Below are positions 31,586-43,683 of a stretch of DNA of 64,000 nucleotides, one piece after another (positions within the stretch are counted from its first letter, which is position 1; every line of letters begins with the position of its first letter). Source of the stretch: Pelodera strongyloides. Lineage: Eukaryota > Nematoda > Chromadorea > Rhabditida > Rhabditidae. Under the pieces are notes generated by a model, which worked only from the letters and a program-made list of their open reading frames with translations, did not search any database and was not told the origin of the DNA. The stretch lies in contig JAANDG010000059.1 of the NCBI GenBank assembly GCA_036852015.1, positions 124,001 to 188,000 of the forward strand, written 5' to 3'. The position numbers and the translations under genes were made by a program.

Positions 31586-32619
31586 CTACATCGTCGTGTA
31601 TTAATTGTGTTTAGAGTTTACGAATAAACTTTTCGTATATCTCGTGTGCAACGCATCGCAACGGGATATAACAAGAAGAAAGAAACTTTATAAATGCTTC
31701 ATTTTAAGCAGATCAATAATAAAAGTTTGTGGACATCTTATCTCACTGAAAACTCTAAAGCATCCATTAAAAGTGTGTCGAAGCGTTTGTTTCTTGTATT
31801 TGCATGGTTACAGGTTACATCCAATAAATCAACCTAAAATAAGTATTACAATATATTGCTTCTTTACTTTCTTTCTTCTTGTAGCCATAATATCTAGGTT
31901 TTCTTATAATTACTGCATCAGCTGCATGTTTTTTTTATTTGAGCCCACTTACATTAGTACAGTGAAGTGAAGCAGCCTTGGACAAAACGTCGAACTGTCT
32001 TCGTCCTTAGTTCTTTCTCTGTCGTTGCCTTTGCCTCCTAATGTTATCTCTCGTATTTCTTCTTCTTTTCCTTCTTCGGGTAAAAGGCGGAATCTACAAA
32101 CATTCCTCAGAATAAAAATGTTATGAACGGAGCATTCTATAAGGAAAACTCCGCGTCATCATCGGTCACAAATTGGAGTACGCGATAGAAGCGCGAGTTC
32201 ATACTTGTCACACTTTCAGTTGTCGTTGTCATACATCACCTACATCGCGCGGCGTGGGCTACAGTGTCATTTTGTTTTTGATTTATTCTAGTCTCTTTAC
32301 TTAGGTTAGCGTTTAGAGTAAAAAGCTTATTAGAACTAGTCAAAAGTGCTTAACTTAAAAATTGGCACATCGTCAGTAATTCGTCTTCAGTTTTTCCGTC
32401 TTCGTATACTATTTCTCGGACATAATTCTCATCTTTTACTTGTGGAACCATATCCGACAGTTCGCAGTAATTGAGAATACTGTGATGCCATGATCCGAAG
32501 GAAGCGTTCTTAAAAAGTTTGCTTGGAAAATAAGTTCTCCTTAATTTACATGAGCAGATAAATATGTCAATATGTCGTCTTACTACGGCACCACTCAAAT
32601 TTGTAATTATTGTAAATAG

Positions 32620-32706
32620 TCACTCGCTGCGGGACCTTGTCATGTACATTGACTCGAACATGGACCATTTTCGCAAACGCGAATCGCATACATGGAGAGG
32701 CCATTA
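32620..32706. repeat. Half copy of the 411-723 MITE family
   Basis: GCTGCGGGACCTTGTCA, then AACATGGACC and GCGAATCGCATACATGG and a terminal GGCCATTA follow the right arm of 411-723. It sits between exons 5 and 6 of copy 4. Confidence 0.6.
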
Positions 32707-33261
32707 GTGAAATATTTTAATTTAATACGGACGGCGTCCAGCTTACATAATGGTCATTCATTCTTTGTAAAAAAAAACCTTGAATTGGCTGGTTGCCATG
32801 TACTTCACACAATATGGCATGTCCTCGTCATAAAGCTGCATTATATTGTAACATCCATCTTCGTCCAAACAAAATCTCTCGTAGAGGTTTCTGACCCAAT
32901 CTACCCACATTTGTCGGAAACTGGCGCATTCTGTTGCGATCTCCTTTACTTTCTGTAAAGAATTAGGCCATACGATTATGACTACGTCGTAGCAGGTCTT
33001 TAACGTATACGTCTAATCATAAGTAGTTGTATGTTGGTATATGTTTGTCCATGTAGGAAGCGAATAGATACTTGTAATGTTGATCGTTTCTTACCCAGCA
33101 CGTTTCGTTGTCACTGCGGAAGGTCTCAAAATAATCAGACAATGTAGATCCAATCTAAAAGTAATGAATATATATGCAATGTTTTTTTCTTCATTTGTAC
33201 CCTTTTAACTCTTTTAACTCATATAACATACAAGGGTTGTTCGACCAATTAGAGTTCATCA

Positions 33262-33310
33262 ATGAGAGAGAGAGAGATAGAGAAGAGAGAGGAGAGAGAG
33301 AGAAAGAGTC
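33262..33310. repeat. GA-rich microsatellite
   Basis: A run of GAGA units about 45 bp long in intron 3 of copy 4. Confidence 0.8.
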
Positions 33311-34350
33311 TTTGTAAAGCTTCCCAACTGACCAGACGTATGTCCATGCAGTACAGTTTTCTACGTTCTGCTGAGGAGGACATGCTGGAAAGATCATTCG
33401 TTTCCGTGACTATCGCAATCCCTTCATATAGCTTGTTGATGTAGAATTCCTAAAAGACGTAGTGGTTTACTCGGCACGTGATAATATATAGTAGTTTACT
33501 GTGTAAACAGTGCACATGCAGCACATGAATTAAAAACAACGAAAATATACGAAGCAACACATCGCATGGTAGAGATCAATAAACTTGAAATTTATCAAAA
33601 GAATAAAACTCACCATCATTGGATCAAGCGCTGTAAGTCGTGGGTAAAAAAAGAATTTATTATGTCAGCTGTCCTAGTACATCCCACGGGCCCTGTTTGT
33701 GTTGGTGTGGTATGATAGTATATTGTGCTATAATCATACACGTCTGCATCTGTGCTGAAGGTGAAACGACTGTGCGCATACCGGAAACATCGGAAATCTA
33801 GAACAGAGCTTAATCTTAGTTCACTATTATATTTTAGGTTTAGATATTTACATTTGACTGCAAAATGTTTGTGAATTTAGAGAGGTCTTCGAGCACACGA
33901 TGAAACGATGAACCTATATAACTATCCGCTATCAAGTAAAGCTCATTGTATTGAACCCCTCGAATAAAGGAGCTAGCTCTATTTTTTCATAAGCTAATAG
34001 ATAGACGATAGGGGGAATATGAACTGAAAGGTGGTAGGTCTTAGGTTTCAACTGAACCCCAAGCAAGGATTACAGCTGTGTGTTATATATATTTTTCGGT
34101 ACGTAATAAATATTCGCAATGTTATAAAGCGAATAAACTTCTTTTGTGTAATTGGATATCGACTGTGGATGTTAAAACTTTACTGAAGAAAAAACATTTA
34201 CGAGAACCTACCAATTGGCGGAAAGGTCCACAAGTTCGTCTGATATACGTGCATGGTTTTCACTACATATTTATCATCGTCAGGCTTTAGCTTCGTTAGA
34301 ATTCGACCGGCTAATAATAGAAATATAGCACTCGTCCATAAAGTATGCAT

Positions 34351-34436
34351 ATTGCTTGAATTGAATAACATTTGAATTGAAATTTGCATGGGGGAATATT
34401 GTGTATTTTTTTTCTTTTATATGCTTGTCAAGCAAC
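34351..34436. promoter_or_regulatory. 86-bp bidirectional intergenic region of copies 4 and 5
   Basis: The start codons of copy 4 (34350, minus) and copy 5 (34437, plus) are separated by only 86 bp. The region holds TTGAATTGAATAACATTTG and AAATTTGCATG in the orientation used by copies 5 and 7. Exon 1 of the two copies forms a large inverted repeat around it. Confidence 0.55.
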
Positions 34437-35558
34437 ATGCACACTTTATGGACGATTGTTATATTTGTATTATTAATCGGTCGAATTCTAACGAAGCTAA
34501 AGCCAGACGATGATAAACATGTAGTGAAAATCATGCACGTATTCCGGATGGACTTGGTTTCCTTTCCGCCAATTGGTTAGTTCTCACAAAAGTTTATAAT
34601 CAGCAAGAGTTTTAACATCCATGCTTTGATGCACAAATATACAAATGAATTTTCACTTACGCTGATAAACAGGCAAATTACTGTTGCACATCATACAACC
34701 GAAGACCTCTCTAAACAAAATAACGTATGAGCAGTTAAGTGTAATTCACCACTCACTCTCCTTCCCGAAAAATGTTCCAAAAGTTTTGTCTCTAGAGAAA
34801 TGTTTATCCTTGAGTGGTAAATACGGCCTCAGATATTTCTTCGCGAATAAACGACTTCAGGTCGGTGAATAGCTCAGCGAGAGTAACTTGAATATTTTCG
34901 CGAATTGGGAAGTCTGGGCGAGAGGTAGGCGTGGGATTTGAGCGTTATCAGAGTAGATCATTTTGGCGGGGTGATGCGACCGCTCTCTGGCAGGTTAGAG
35001 GGGTCGAATGGTTAGCTGTATGTTGCCGACGGACATAAGTGACTCAGTGCCAGGAAATATTTCTGTTTTCAGATTCCGTCTTTTACCCGACGAAGGAAAA
35101 GAAGAAAAGATACGAGAGATAACATTAAGAGGCACCGTTGAAGATACAGATAAAGATGAAGACAAAGACAATGCAGCATACTATTCACAACTGATTTACG
35201 TTACCTTAGCAGTGTAAGTTCGCTTTACAAAGTAAGACATGATGGGAAGGACATATCTGGCGCTGTACATTATTTAAAAAAATAAGTATAGGTTATTTAT
35301 CACATATTCATTACGCGACTTTGAATGTTTACGATGCAGGAACAGTGAGCGCACTTGTGTGAAACGTTTGCAACTTATCTTGAAAAAGCATGAAATAAGT
35401 TTCGATTCCGCTTTCTCAACACTGGGCTCCGATTCTCCTTTTGTAGCCTCTTTGATATTCTAATTTTCGTTTCGTTCACATAAACAAAAGACCAAATAAA
35501 CTCTTATCCTTTATATAATAAGATTTTTTCGTTTAGCTTGATTTGTGGAATCTTCTGA
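34437..35558 (+). pseudogene. Family copy 5: first and last exons only
   Basis: Exon 1 (34437-34575, MHTLWTIVIFVLLIGRIL), exon 7 (35073-35213, LLPDEGKEEKIREITL) and exon 8 (35537-35558, tail VLICGIF) are present with good splice sites. Exons 2-6 are absent from the 500 bp between 34576 and 35072. Exon 1 ends in phase 1 and exon 7 begins in phase 2, so joining them directly would break the frame. Its 3' flank is interrupted by a TRIM at 35628, and the UTR resumes near 36986 with paired AATAAA signals. Confidence 0.75.
35318..35528 (+). mobile_element. SINE-like repeat without tRNA head
   Basis: It contains ATGCAGGAACAG, TCATGAAATAAG-like and ATATTCTAATTTTCGTTYCG blocks and ends AAACTCTTATCCTTTATATA. 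A close copy lies at 57410-57630. The tail is that of the tRNA-SINEs in this window. It lies in intron 7 of copy 5. Confidence 0.6.
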
Positions 35559-35627
35559 CAAGACAAGAAAAAACTACGAATCGTTAAAGGGGAATGTTAT
35601 TAAAAAGTTACTCATTTAGTGATGTTT

Positions 35628-36980
35628 TGTAAGAGCTTTGTAAGAGCTTGCCAGGCTCTCACAAACTGATCCAAGGTCCAGCACGAAGCCACGCCCACGG
35701 CAGTGACATAAAATGGAACATAATTAGTACACGAAATAAGAACACATGCAGAGTGGCCGAAGCCCACCTTTATTGACAGGGAAAACATAAGTAGCGGGTC
35801 GTTATCCTCTTCTATGCGCAAAAGGGGCTTCTTCTGGCTTCCTCTACTCCCACTCGGCCACCAGTCGGCCTTGAGGTTCCTTGACCACGCCATGCTTCTT
35901 TCTTCTGTAGATGTCGATGGTCCAGCATCTCCACACGTCCCAGCTCGCGCACCACCACTCGTTCCATCAGCACAGCCGTAGTCGTCCTCACTCGGCTACA
36001 TGTCGTTCCTCGGATAAACGTATTATGTGTCACTCATATAAGTATCCAAGTTAGCATGCCAATTCGGGCTGCAAACCCATTCTATCCGACATCCAGCCCA
36101 TTCTAATTCGTACTGCATAATCCACATCTCCTGCAGACATGCGTTTCACGAAAGTTGAGCGCTAGTCTCAACACTCCGGAAAGAGACGGTTTCTTCATGG
36201 CCTTATCCTTTCTTAATTGGTCGAGCTTGCCACTAGCTCGCGGGGATGTCACAGTGTGCCACATACTCCCTCCCCGGCAAAGAGAGAATATGAATAAATG
36301 TAGATTAGTATAGCATAGCAGAAATAGAATAGAAGATAGATTTAACTTTCCTGTGTGCGATTTTCTGAGTAGGTAGGGACTAGATATTCGATGGATGTCC
36401 GCGATGCCACTTCGCCGACACAGTCCATCTTCGGTTCGTTTCCAAGCGGTCGCCACTTTGTAAGAGCTTGCCAGGCTCTCACAAACTGATCCAAGGTCCA
36501 GCACGAAGCCACGCCCACGGCAGTGACATAAAATGAACCAGCATTAGTACAAGAAAGACAACGTGAAGGTGGCCGAAGCCCATCTTTATTAAGAACAGAA
36601 ACAAGTGGGTCGAAATCTTCTTCATACACGCCGGAGGGGCTTCATCGCATCTCTTCTCCGACTCGGCCTTCCAGTAGGCCTGAGGTTCCTTGGACACAGC
36701 ACTATTCTTTCTTCTTTCTTCTTTAGAGGGTCCGGCCAGCCACGCGTCCTTGCTCGCTCCACACCAGGTCCACCAGCACAGCACGTCCACGTCCGCATCC
36801 GGCTACATGTCGATCTTGGGATACACGTATTATGTGTCACTCATATAAGTATCCAAGTTAGCATGCTAATTCGGGCTGCAAACCCATTCTATCCGACATC
36901 CAGCCCATTCTAATTCGTACTGCATAATCAGCATCTCCTATAGACATGCGTTTCACGAAAGTTGAGCACTAGTCTCAACA
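35628..36980 (-). mobile_element. TRIM: miniature LTR element with TGTTT target duplication
   Basis: Two LTRs (35628-36173 and 36459-36980; about 522-546 bp) flank only 285 bp. TGTTT lies on both sides (35623-35627 and 36981-36985). On the minus strand the LTR reads TGTTGAGACTA to GCTCTTACA. Directly inside the 5' LTR is AAGTGGCGACCGCTTGG, a plausible primer site for the CCA end of a tRNA. No gag or pol is left. One LTR has an 11-bp terminal duplication (TGTAAGAGCTT). Confidence 0.8.
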
Positions 36981-37170
36981 TGTTTACTCATTTAGTGATA
37001 ACAACATAACGCTTAAGAAAATAAAACTTGCAAGATTGAAGTCAGAATAAAATTGAATAAAATGCATTTTGCTCAATGTTCGACGATCGTAGGCATGTTG
37101 TTTGAGAATTCGACCGTAGTTTAAAGTTTAATTCAAATACCAACATATCTCTAGGCCTACGGACATTACG

Positions 37171-37205
37171 AAATTTGCATTGAATGTTACCGAATTTGCG
37201 TGAAC
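37171..37205 (+). promoter_or_regulatory. Conserved upstream motif of copy 6
   Basis: AAATTTGCATTGAATGTTAC followed by GAATTTGCGTGAACATTATT, 50-80 bp before the start. It matches copies 2, 3 and 9. Confidence 0.5.
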
Positions 37206-37252
37206 ATTATTTCACATTCTTTGCTTTGTTTTGTTTGCCGAGCAAAGTGGGC

Positions 37253-39923
37253 ATGTTATGGACTTTTGTGGTTTTTCTATTATTCTCGCTAAGTGTAGCT
37301 CAAATTCCAAAAGCTCAAGATGAGCGTGCTGCGAGAGAAATGTTCAAAAATGAGAGGATGCACTCATATCCGCCTATTGGTAGGACCTTTGTTTATACGT
37401 CAAAAAAAAACATTACACAAAGTACCACTTCAGGTAACCTCTATTTTTGATAACTTTATTTAACATCAGTGCCAAATGTTGTAGGATTGATTCTTTTTGT
37501 TTGAGCAACATTCACGACGTAACAAGCAATTTACCATTGCCAGTTATACCCAACAATCTATCGCAATTGTCACGCCCATTTGCGCATATAGGGCAATATG
37601 TATGCCACATTGGGCGTCGAAATTGCGATATTGGCCAGTAAGCGTGAATGGCCCTGACAATTGCGATTGTTTCCTGAGTATGACTGGCTATGGTAAACTG
37701 TTACTGCATGATTGTCTCACTCTGTTAAACGAGCAAACTAAAACATGGTAACATTTTTCAGATTTCCGATGCATGCAGTTGTCACTCGGTCGGTTCATCT
37801 TCAACAAAGAAATATACAATCGGATGTATTATACCACTGACCCTACACCTGACACACCACCTGGCTGCCTTATTGAAGCTGGCAAAAAAGGCAATAAAAA
37901 TATCGTATTCTACCCGCGACTTACAGCGCGTGATCCAATGATGGCGAGTTTGCACTCTTCGAAATTTTTTTAAAGGGATGAGCTCGCTTCAAATCACTCT
38001 ATTATTTTAGATTTTAGTTTGTTCTAGAAGTAAACCAAAAAAAAAAGATGAGAGAAAACTTTAAAAAAAGGAGTACCGCTCCTCAGCTAAAGCAAGTATC
38101 CGTTAAGGTAATTGCTGGAACACGCTGTTTTGAACCAAACACACTAACAATAAGCTAAAATAGTCTACTTTCTATTTTCTTAGACATTCTATATTCACCA
38201 AATATCTGAAGGGCTTCCGATCATACCAATTACGGATGTCGCTCTTTTTGGATCAACGGCAGAGAAAAGGAAACAATACTGCATGGATTTACGACTGGTT
38301 AGCTGGTTTATAATATTTATACAAAGCATGTTCTCGCTACCGTATTCTAGGGCATATAATTGATATAATCGGCACTTTTAGATTGGATCCACTTTTATTG
38401 ATTACGTTGAGATCTTCCACAGTGACAAGGAAACATGTCGGGTAAGAAGTGACAAGCATTAGTATAACATAACGCGTCACGAAAAACAATTTCGCCGCTC
38501 ACTTCGCCCACTCTTCGTCAGGATCGCGTTGGGCATGCACAGAATAAGGGCGAAAATGTGAAATATATGCGTAAACAAGAGAGCGCGGTACTTGGCCAAT
38601 CTGCGCCCCGTTTTCACCCCATTCTCTGTATACACTGTATTCTCGTTCAGGAGTTAAAGGAGATCGTAATAGAGTGTGCAAACTTTCGAGAAATGTGGGT
38701 AGTTTGGGTCAGAAACATCTATGAGAAACTTTGTTTGGACGAAGATGGATGTTACAATATAATGGAACTTTATGACGAAGACATGCCGTATTGTGTGAAG
38801 TATATTGCCAACAGTCAACTCCAGGTTGGCCGGACAGTAGAGTAATGGGGTGCTTACATGTGTTCATGGGAAATGGGTGAATCCATTTGGTGAAGGTTCA
38901 CTGGTTTTTTCGTGGGTGTGCCCATTCGGCGACCAGTTCTTGACCAATTAGTTACCAATTTCATCGAAACTCTTAAACAGATGGTCATCAAATGGTCATA
39001 AACCAGTCTCCAAATATTTTGTTTGATAAAAAATCATTTGTTGATAGAACAACTGTTTTTTCTGCGGTCAATTATTTTGTTTTCCCGAACACAAAGTATG
39101 GGGCGACTGACAGCAATTCCGCGGATTTTTATTCCACAAGCGAAGGTAATTGTAAGGTCTACATCTATCAAAATGAGATCGCATTTGATCATGGGCGTTA
39201 CGCTACAGAACGAAAATCGCCGGACTATACGCATACCCTTTTTCAGAATGCTTCCTTCGGTTCATGGCACCACAGTATTCTCAATTACTGTGACCTGACG
39301 GACATGCTTCCCCAAGCAAACGATGATAATTATGATCGATTAATCTTGAACGAAGATGGAGAAACTGATGACAAATTACTGACAATGTGCCAGTTCCTAA
39401 GGTTGCCTTCACAATTTTTTTTGGAAGAGCAGTAGGATCCTTCATTTTCAGTAACGTATCCAAATTAACAAGTGTTTCAGGTTCCGTCTTCTACCTGAAG
39501 AGGGAAAAGAAGAAGAGATACGAGAGATAACACTAACAAAAAGAGGCAAAGATAAAGACAGAGACAGAGACAGTCACCAAGAGAGCTCGACATTCTATCC
39601 AAATGTGGTTTATATCCTTACAATAATGTAAGTGCACTTCATAAATTACAGACGGCGATGGGAAAACTACGGGAGATTTATCTAGTTAATGGCTGTTCTT
39701 TATGCTGTTCTCCTTTGACAAATGACAAATTGCTCGACGTCTTCGGGCTAGGGCCAGGATAATACCTTTTAAAATAATACCTTTTAATTTCCTTTACCAA
39801 AATAATACCTTTTAATTTCCTTTACCAAAATAATACCTTTTTATTTCCTTTTTAATTACCTGACACAAATGACAAAGTGGCATATTCTTCATTTTTTCTT
39901 TCAGCCTCATCATTCCAAGATAA
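37253..39923 (+). CDS. Family copy 6: intact eight-exon cysteine-rich protein
   Basis: Exons: 37253-37379, 37762-37943, 38184-38297, 38382-38441, 38651-38824, 39247-39401, 39481-39627 and 39905-39923. The total is 978 nt (325 residues). The family's usual first ATG is GTG here, so the start moves two codons in, to MLWTFVVFLLFSLSVA. Conserved points are DFRCMQLSLGRF and FYPRLTARDPMM, KRKQYCMDLRL, EIFHSDKETCR, CLDEDGCYNIMELYDEDMP, SFGSWHHSILNYCDLTDMLP and LLPEEGKEEEIREITL, then a repeated Lys/Asp/Arg stretch. The tail is VVYILTIILIIPR. Intron 2 has a GC donor (gcgagt). It lies 400 bp before copy 7. Confidence 0.83.
37530..37720. repeat. Inverted-repeat element in intron 1 of copy 6
   Basis: AATTGCGATATTGGCCAGTAAGCGTGAATGG-like sequence (37617-37650) recurs near 63285-63320 with the same following block (GTATGACTGGCYATGGTAAA). 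An inverted counterpart (CAATTGTCACGCCCATTTGCG) lies at 37563-37583. Confidence 0.55.
39755..39855. repeat. Short tandem repeat in intron 7 of copy 6
   Basis: AATAATACCTTTTAATTTCC units are repeated about three times, joined by TTTACCAA. Confidence 0.7.
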
Positions 39924-40235
39924 CCGAGCAATCCTGTACGCAGTACGCACAAGAGGGAAGTTTCAATAAATTATAAGGATACTATATTGTTTCGTCGTAG
40001 TGTTACCTTTAAAAATAGTGAATAAAACTGTTAAGATTCAAGACAGAATAAAAATTCAATAAAAGCTTCTCTACATTCTTGCTTAATTTATGTTATAGAG
40101 CTGAAAGAGTAGGTCAAGGCCAAGCTTTCGAAATTGGTCTATGATTTCTGATGAGAACAAGCACACATAGACGACTGTTGCTTCTAATACATATAAGGAA
40201 ATCACGATTATTTTCTTGAATTAAGTTTCAGTATT

Positions 40236-40270
40236 CGAATTGAATAACATTTGAATTGAAAATTTGCATG
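40236..40270 (+). promoter_or_regulatory. Conserved upstream motif of copy 7
   Basis: CGAATTGAATAACATTTG and AAATTTGCATG, almost the same as upstream of copy 5, lie 55-90 bp before the start. Confidence 0.5.
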
Positions 40271-40323
40271 CAGCAATATTAGTATTTTTTCTTTTATGCT
40301 TTTTTTGTCAAGCATCAAACAAC

Positions 40324-43300
40324 ATGCACACTTTATGGACGATTGGTCTATTTGTATTACTAATCGGTCGAATTCTAACGAAGATACGGATTGACGAAGA
40401 TCAACATGTTGTGAAAACCATGCACTTATATTGGACGGACGTGGTTAACTTCCCGCCAATTGGTAAGTTCTTCAGTAATGTTCTAACCATCCATGGTGAC
40501 CTGTTGTTCGTTTTATATAAACTATGTTCTAGATTTCCGATGTTCCCACTATGCGCACAGTCGCCTCTACAACCTCAGCACAAGGGAAGGCATAAAGGAA
40601 CATAACAGCATGTTCTATAACATCGCACCGATAAAAAAAGAGCCAGTAGGGTGTACTACGCCTGTCAACGGCAAATACATATTCTACCCACGACTTACAG
40701 CGCTAGATCCAATGATGGTGAGTTTATATATTAAACTCGTTATTTATAAAAAAGGGCCACATAGGTCAATTAAATGGAGAAGAGAGAAATACACACGGGA
40801 TGACCAGGGAATGCTACGCGCTCACAAAAAGCCTTTTACTTGGATTATACCAATGATCGATAGAGTTTTCATGCTGAGGCCGGATCCACCAACATACCCT
40901 CACCCAGGGTGAGAGTTAGGGTTGTTGGTGGATTGGAAAACTGGGCGGGAATCGGGAACAAGCGCTTAAAAATGCCGTTGGATCGGCATTAACTCTCATC
41001 CTGCAAATAAGTTAGCAAACAGGTAATTTTATAGGAAAACAATGCAAAACAAGTGCAATGTGTAGGTAATGGTGTCATACATTTCAAGTATTGCAAATAT
41101 TTGCCGCGATCATATGGTGTGTGGGCGATGCTGTATTGCTACCTCAAAAAAATGGGAAAATATTGACGGTTCGCCAAGACAGCTTACTTTTGTGCCCAAC
41201 AAGCTCTACACAATGCTCTCGGTAACGCTTTAGCATGCAAATTTCACCGCCGCATCCACGATTAGTAGACGCTTACTTTCCAAATAAGACGTTCTCGCGC
41301 GTGGTTTTAAAATACGATTCCTCCAGTCGGAGAAGAGCCCGTAGGGCTCTTCGAACGGCTGGTATTATATATATTATTACGTCCCAAGTAAGCTACAATA
41401 TAGCTTCTTTTTAGGAATTCTTCATCCATAAGCTGCATGAGGGTATTGGAATCATCACGAAAAGCAAAGGACCTTACAGCATAAAAATGTCCTCGGCAGA
41501 ACGTATACAATTGTACTGCACGGAATCGCGACTGGTCAGTTGATGTTGAAGCTGCCGAACAACTTGAATGAGCATATTAATTATCAATGCGTAAAGAAAA
41601 AAGACGAATATTATATTTTAGATTGGACCAACGTTCACTGCTTATTTTGAGACCTTCCACAGTGACAGCGAGACGTGTTGGGTAAGAAACCACAAACCAT
41701 ATTATAATTGTAAATAAATACGAGGCTAAAGGCTCAGGCCAACGTACAAAAAGTTTTCCCCAATTTTCCAATGATAAATCGGTGCTATTACCGTTCGGGG
41801 GGGGGGGGGAGAGCATTACCATAGACTTTACAGTTTTTCAGAGATTAGCTAGAAATGTTGACAGAAATATCGAAACGTTTATTCTCTCGAATAATGACTT
41901 TCTGTCAATTAGCATGCATGCAAATCAGTTCTGTTTAAAAACGATGAGTGCTTTTCGATTTTATCAGTATTCGCCTAATGCCTGCCGTAGCTACGTTGTG
42001 CTCCCGTTTTCTTTGCCTACGACAATAATTCACCGAAATGAATGTAAGTTACCTATTTTTGAACGGTTTTCGACTGTTTCACTTTCGGCTATGTCTGTGT
42101 GTAGGTTTCGTATCCTTTTTCGGTGCCTTTTTCATTTATCTTCGTCATATTTCAAAACTCATAGACAAGTTCAGGCTTTTCCATGTTTTTCATAAAAATT
42201 TCGTTAAAACTGTTTTTCTTTCCATTACTTTTCGCTTTCTAGATGTTAAAACACAAGTTGCATGTATTGTAGGCTAGTTTTGACACAAAAATAAGTCTAT
42301 GATAATGCCCCCCCCCGTGGTGGGGGGGGGGGCATAGTACCGATAAATCTCCCAGATTACTCAAACGCGGCTGCTAAATCCGTTTTGCATCATACTGTGC
42401 AAAATTGGGCGCGAAAGAAGATCCTCAGAAATTTCTCGCAGTTTGAGCTTGAAAATGCGCTGAGCTTAAAATCTTATTATATAAAGGAGAAGAGTTTGTC
42501 ACGGGTTTGTTTTTATGTGCACAACGAAATCCCTTAATAAAGAAAAATTCTTCGATCGAAAGAGCGTACAAAATCTTTTTCTCTGGCGAGATTCGAACCC
42601 ACAGCGGCGCACAACCTCTCGATTCACAGTCCAACGCTCTACCGGTTGAGCCATGCTAGCTTATCATATGGGTAACAATCTGCTCTTCATAGATCACCTT
42701 CAATGGAAAATTTGCATGGTAACATTAGTCTAATGGAGATCCAGGCTCACATTTTACGTTTTCCCAATTATAAATGACTTTGTAGGTGTGTGAATGTTTT
42801 AGATAGGGGAACAATAGGCCGACGGCCGATTCCACCAGTCGGAGAAGAGCCCGTAGCGCTCTTCGAACGGCTGGTACAATATGTGAGCTGCTTCTTACTA
42901 TTTATTTCATCAATGTTAACATATTCTTCTGTGTTTCAACCCGTTGCAAGTCCAGAAAAAGTTTATTTTTGGGTGCTGACTACGGTAACTAGCTGTGTAT
43001 CTTTTTTTGCTAATAAATGACGCGAATTTGCATATTATGCAAAACGGTTTTCGCAGCAAGGTTTTAGTAATCCGGGAAATTTATCACACAATAATTGGGG
43101 AAAACTTTTAGCCTGAACCTGAATGGGGTCTCGATGGCAAAAATTGCTTCCAAGTATGGCTTTAATTACCGTAGATTGGCACTACACGAGTACAACTACA
43201 GACCGCCAATAAATGGTCCCGCGGCAGGTAGCCACAGGACTATTTTTTGGCATCACAAAGCGCTAACTTGCTTGGGAGCACACACGCAGAAAAAACACAC

Positions 43301-43624
43301 ACAATACAAGTATCGATTCGATTCCCAGATATACTACGGCAACAAAACACTTGGATAAGATGACTCGTAAAATTCATGTATTTTCAGAAACTAAAGGAGA
43401 TCGCAGTAGAGTGTTCTTATTTCCGACAAATGTGGGTAGATTGGGTCAGAAACGTCTACGAAAAACTTTGCCTGGACGAAGATGGATGTTACGATATCAT
43501 GCAGCTATATGACGAGGATATGCCATACTGTGTGAAGTACATAGCAAGCAGCCAATTCAAGGTTATTTTTTATAATATAGGGCAAGAAACCTCTGTGAAA
43601 AAATAACTACGTAAGTAGTTTCGT

Positions 43625-43683
<59 letters not shown>

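Larger units (their letters stand above)
31953..34350 (-). pseudogene. Family copy 4: inverted, frameshifted copy
   Basis: Exons on the minus strand: 34350-34212, 33797-33614, 33449-33333, 33154-33095, 32952-32779, 32508-32354 and 32093-31953. The leader is MHTLWTSAIFLLLAGRIL. Exon 2 keeps DFRCFRYAHSR but is 184 nt where the closest relative has 185. One base is missing near the TTCTTTTTTTACC run, so LDPMM is read out of frame. The exon 6 donor has lost a G (TTTTTAAG followed by TTAAGC). Exons 3, 4, 5 and 7 look sound: SAERRKLYCMDIRL, TFRSDNETCW, CLDEDGCYNIMQ and LLPEEGKEEEIREITL. No convincing exon 8 is seen. Two independent lesions support a pseudogene. Confidence 0.75.
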
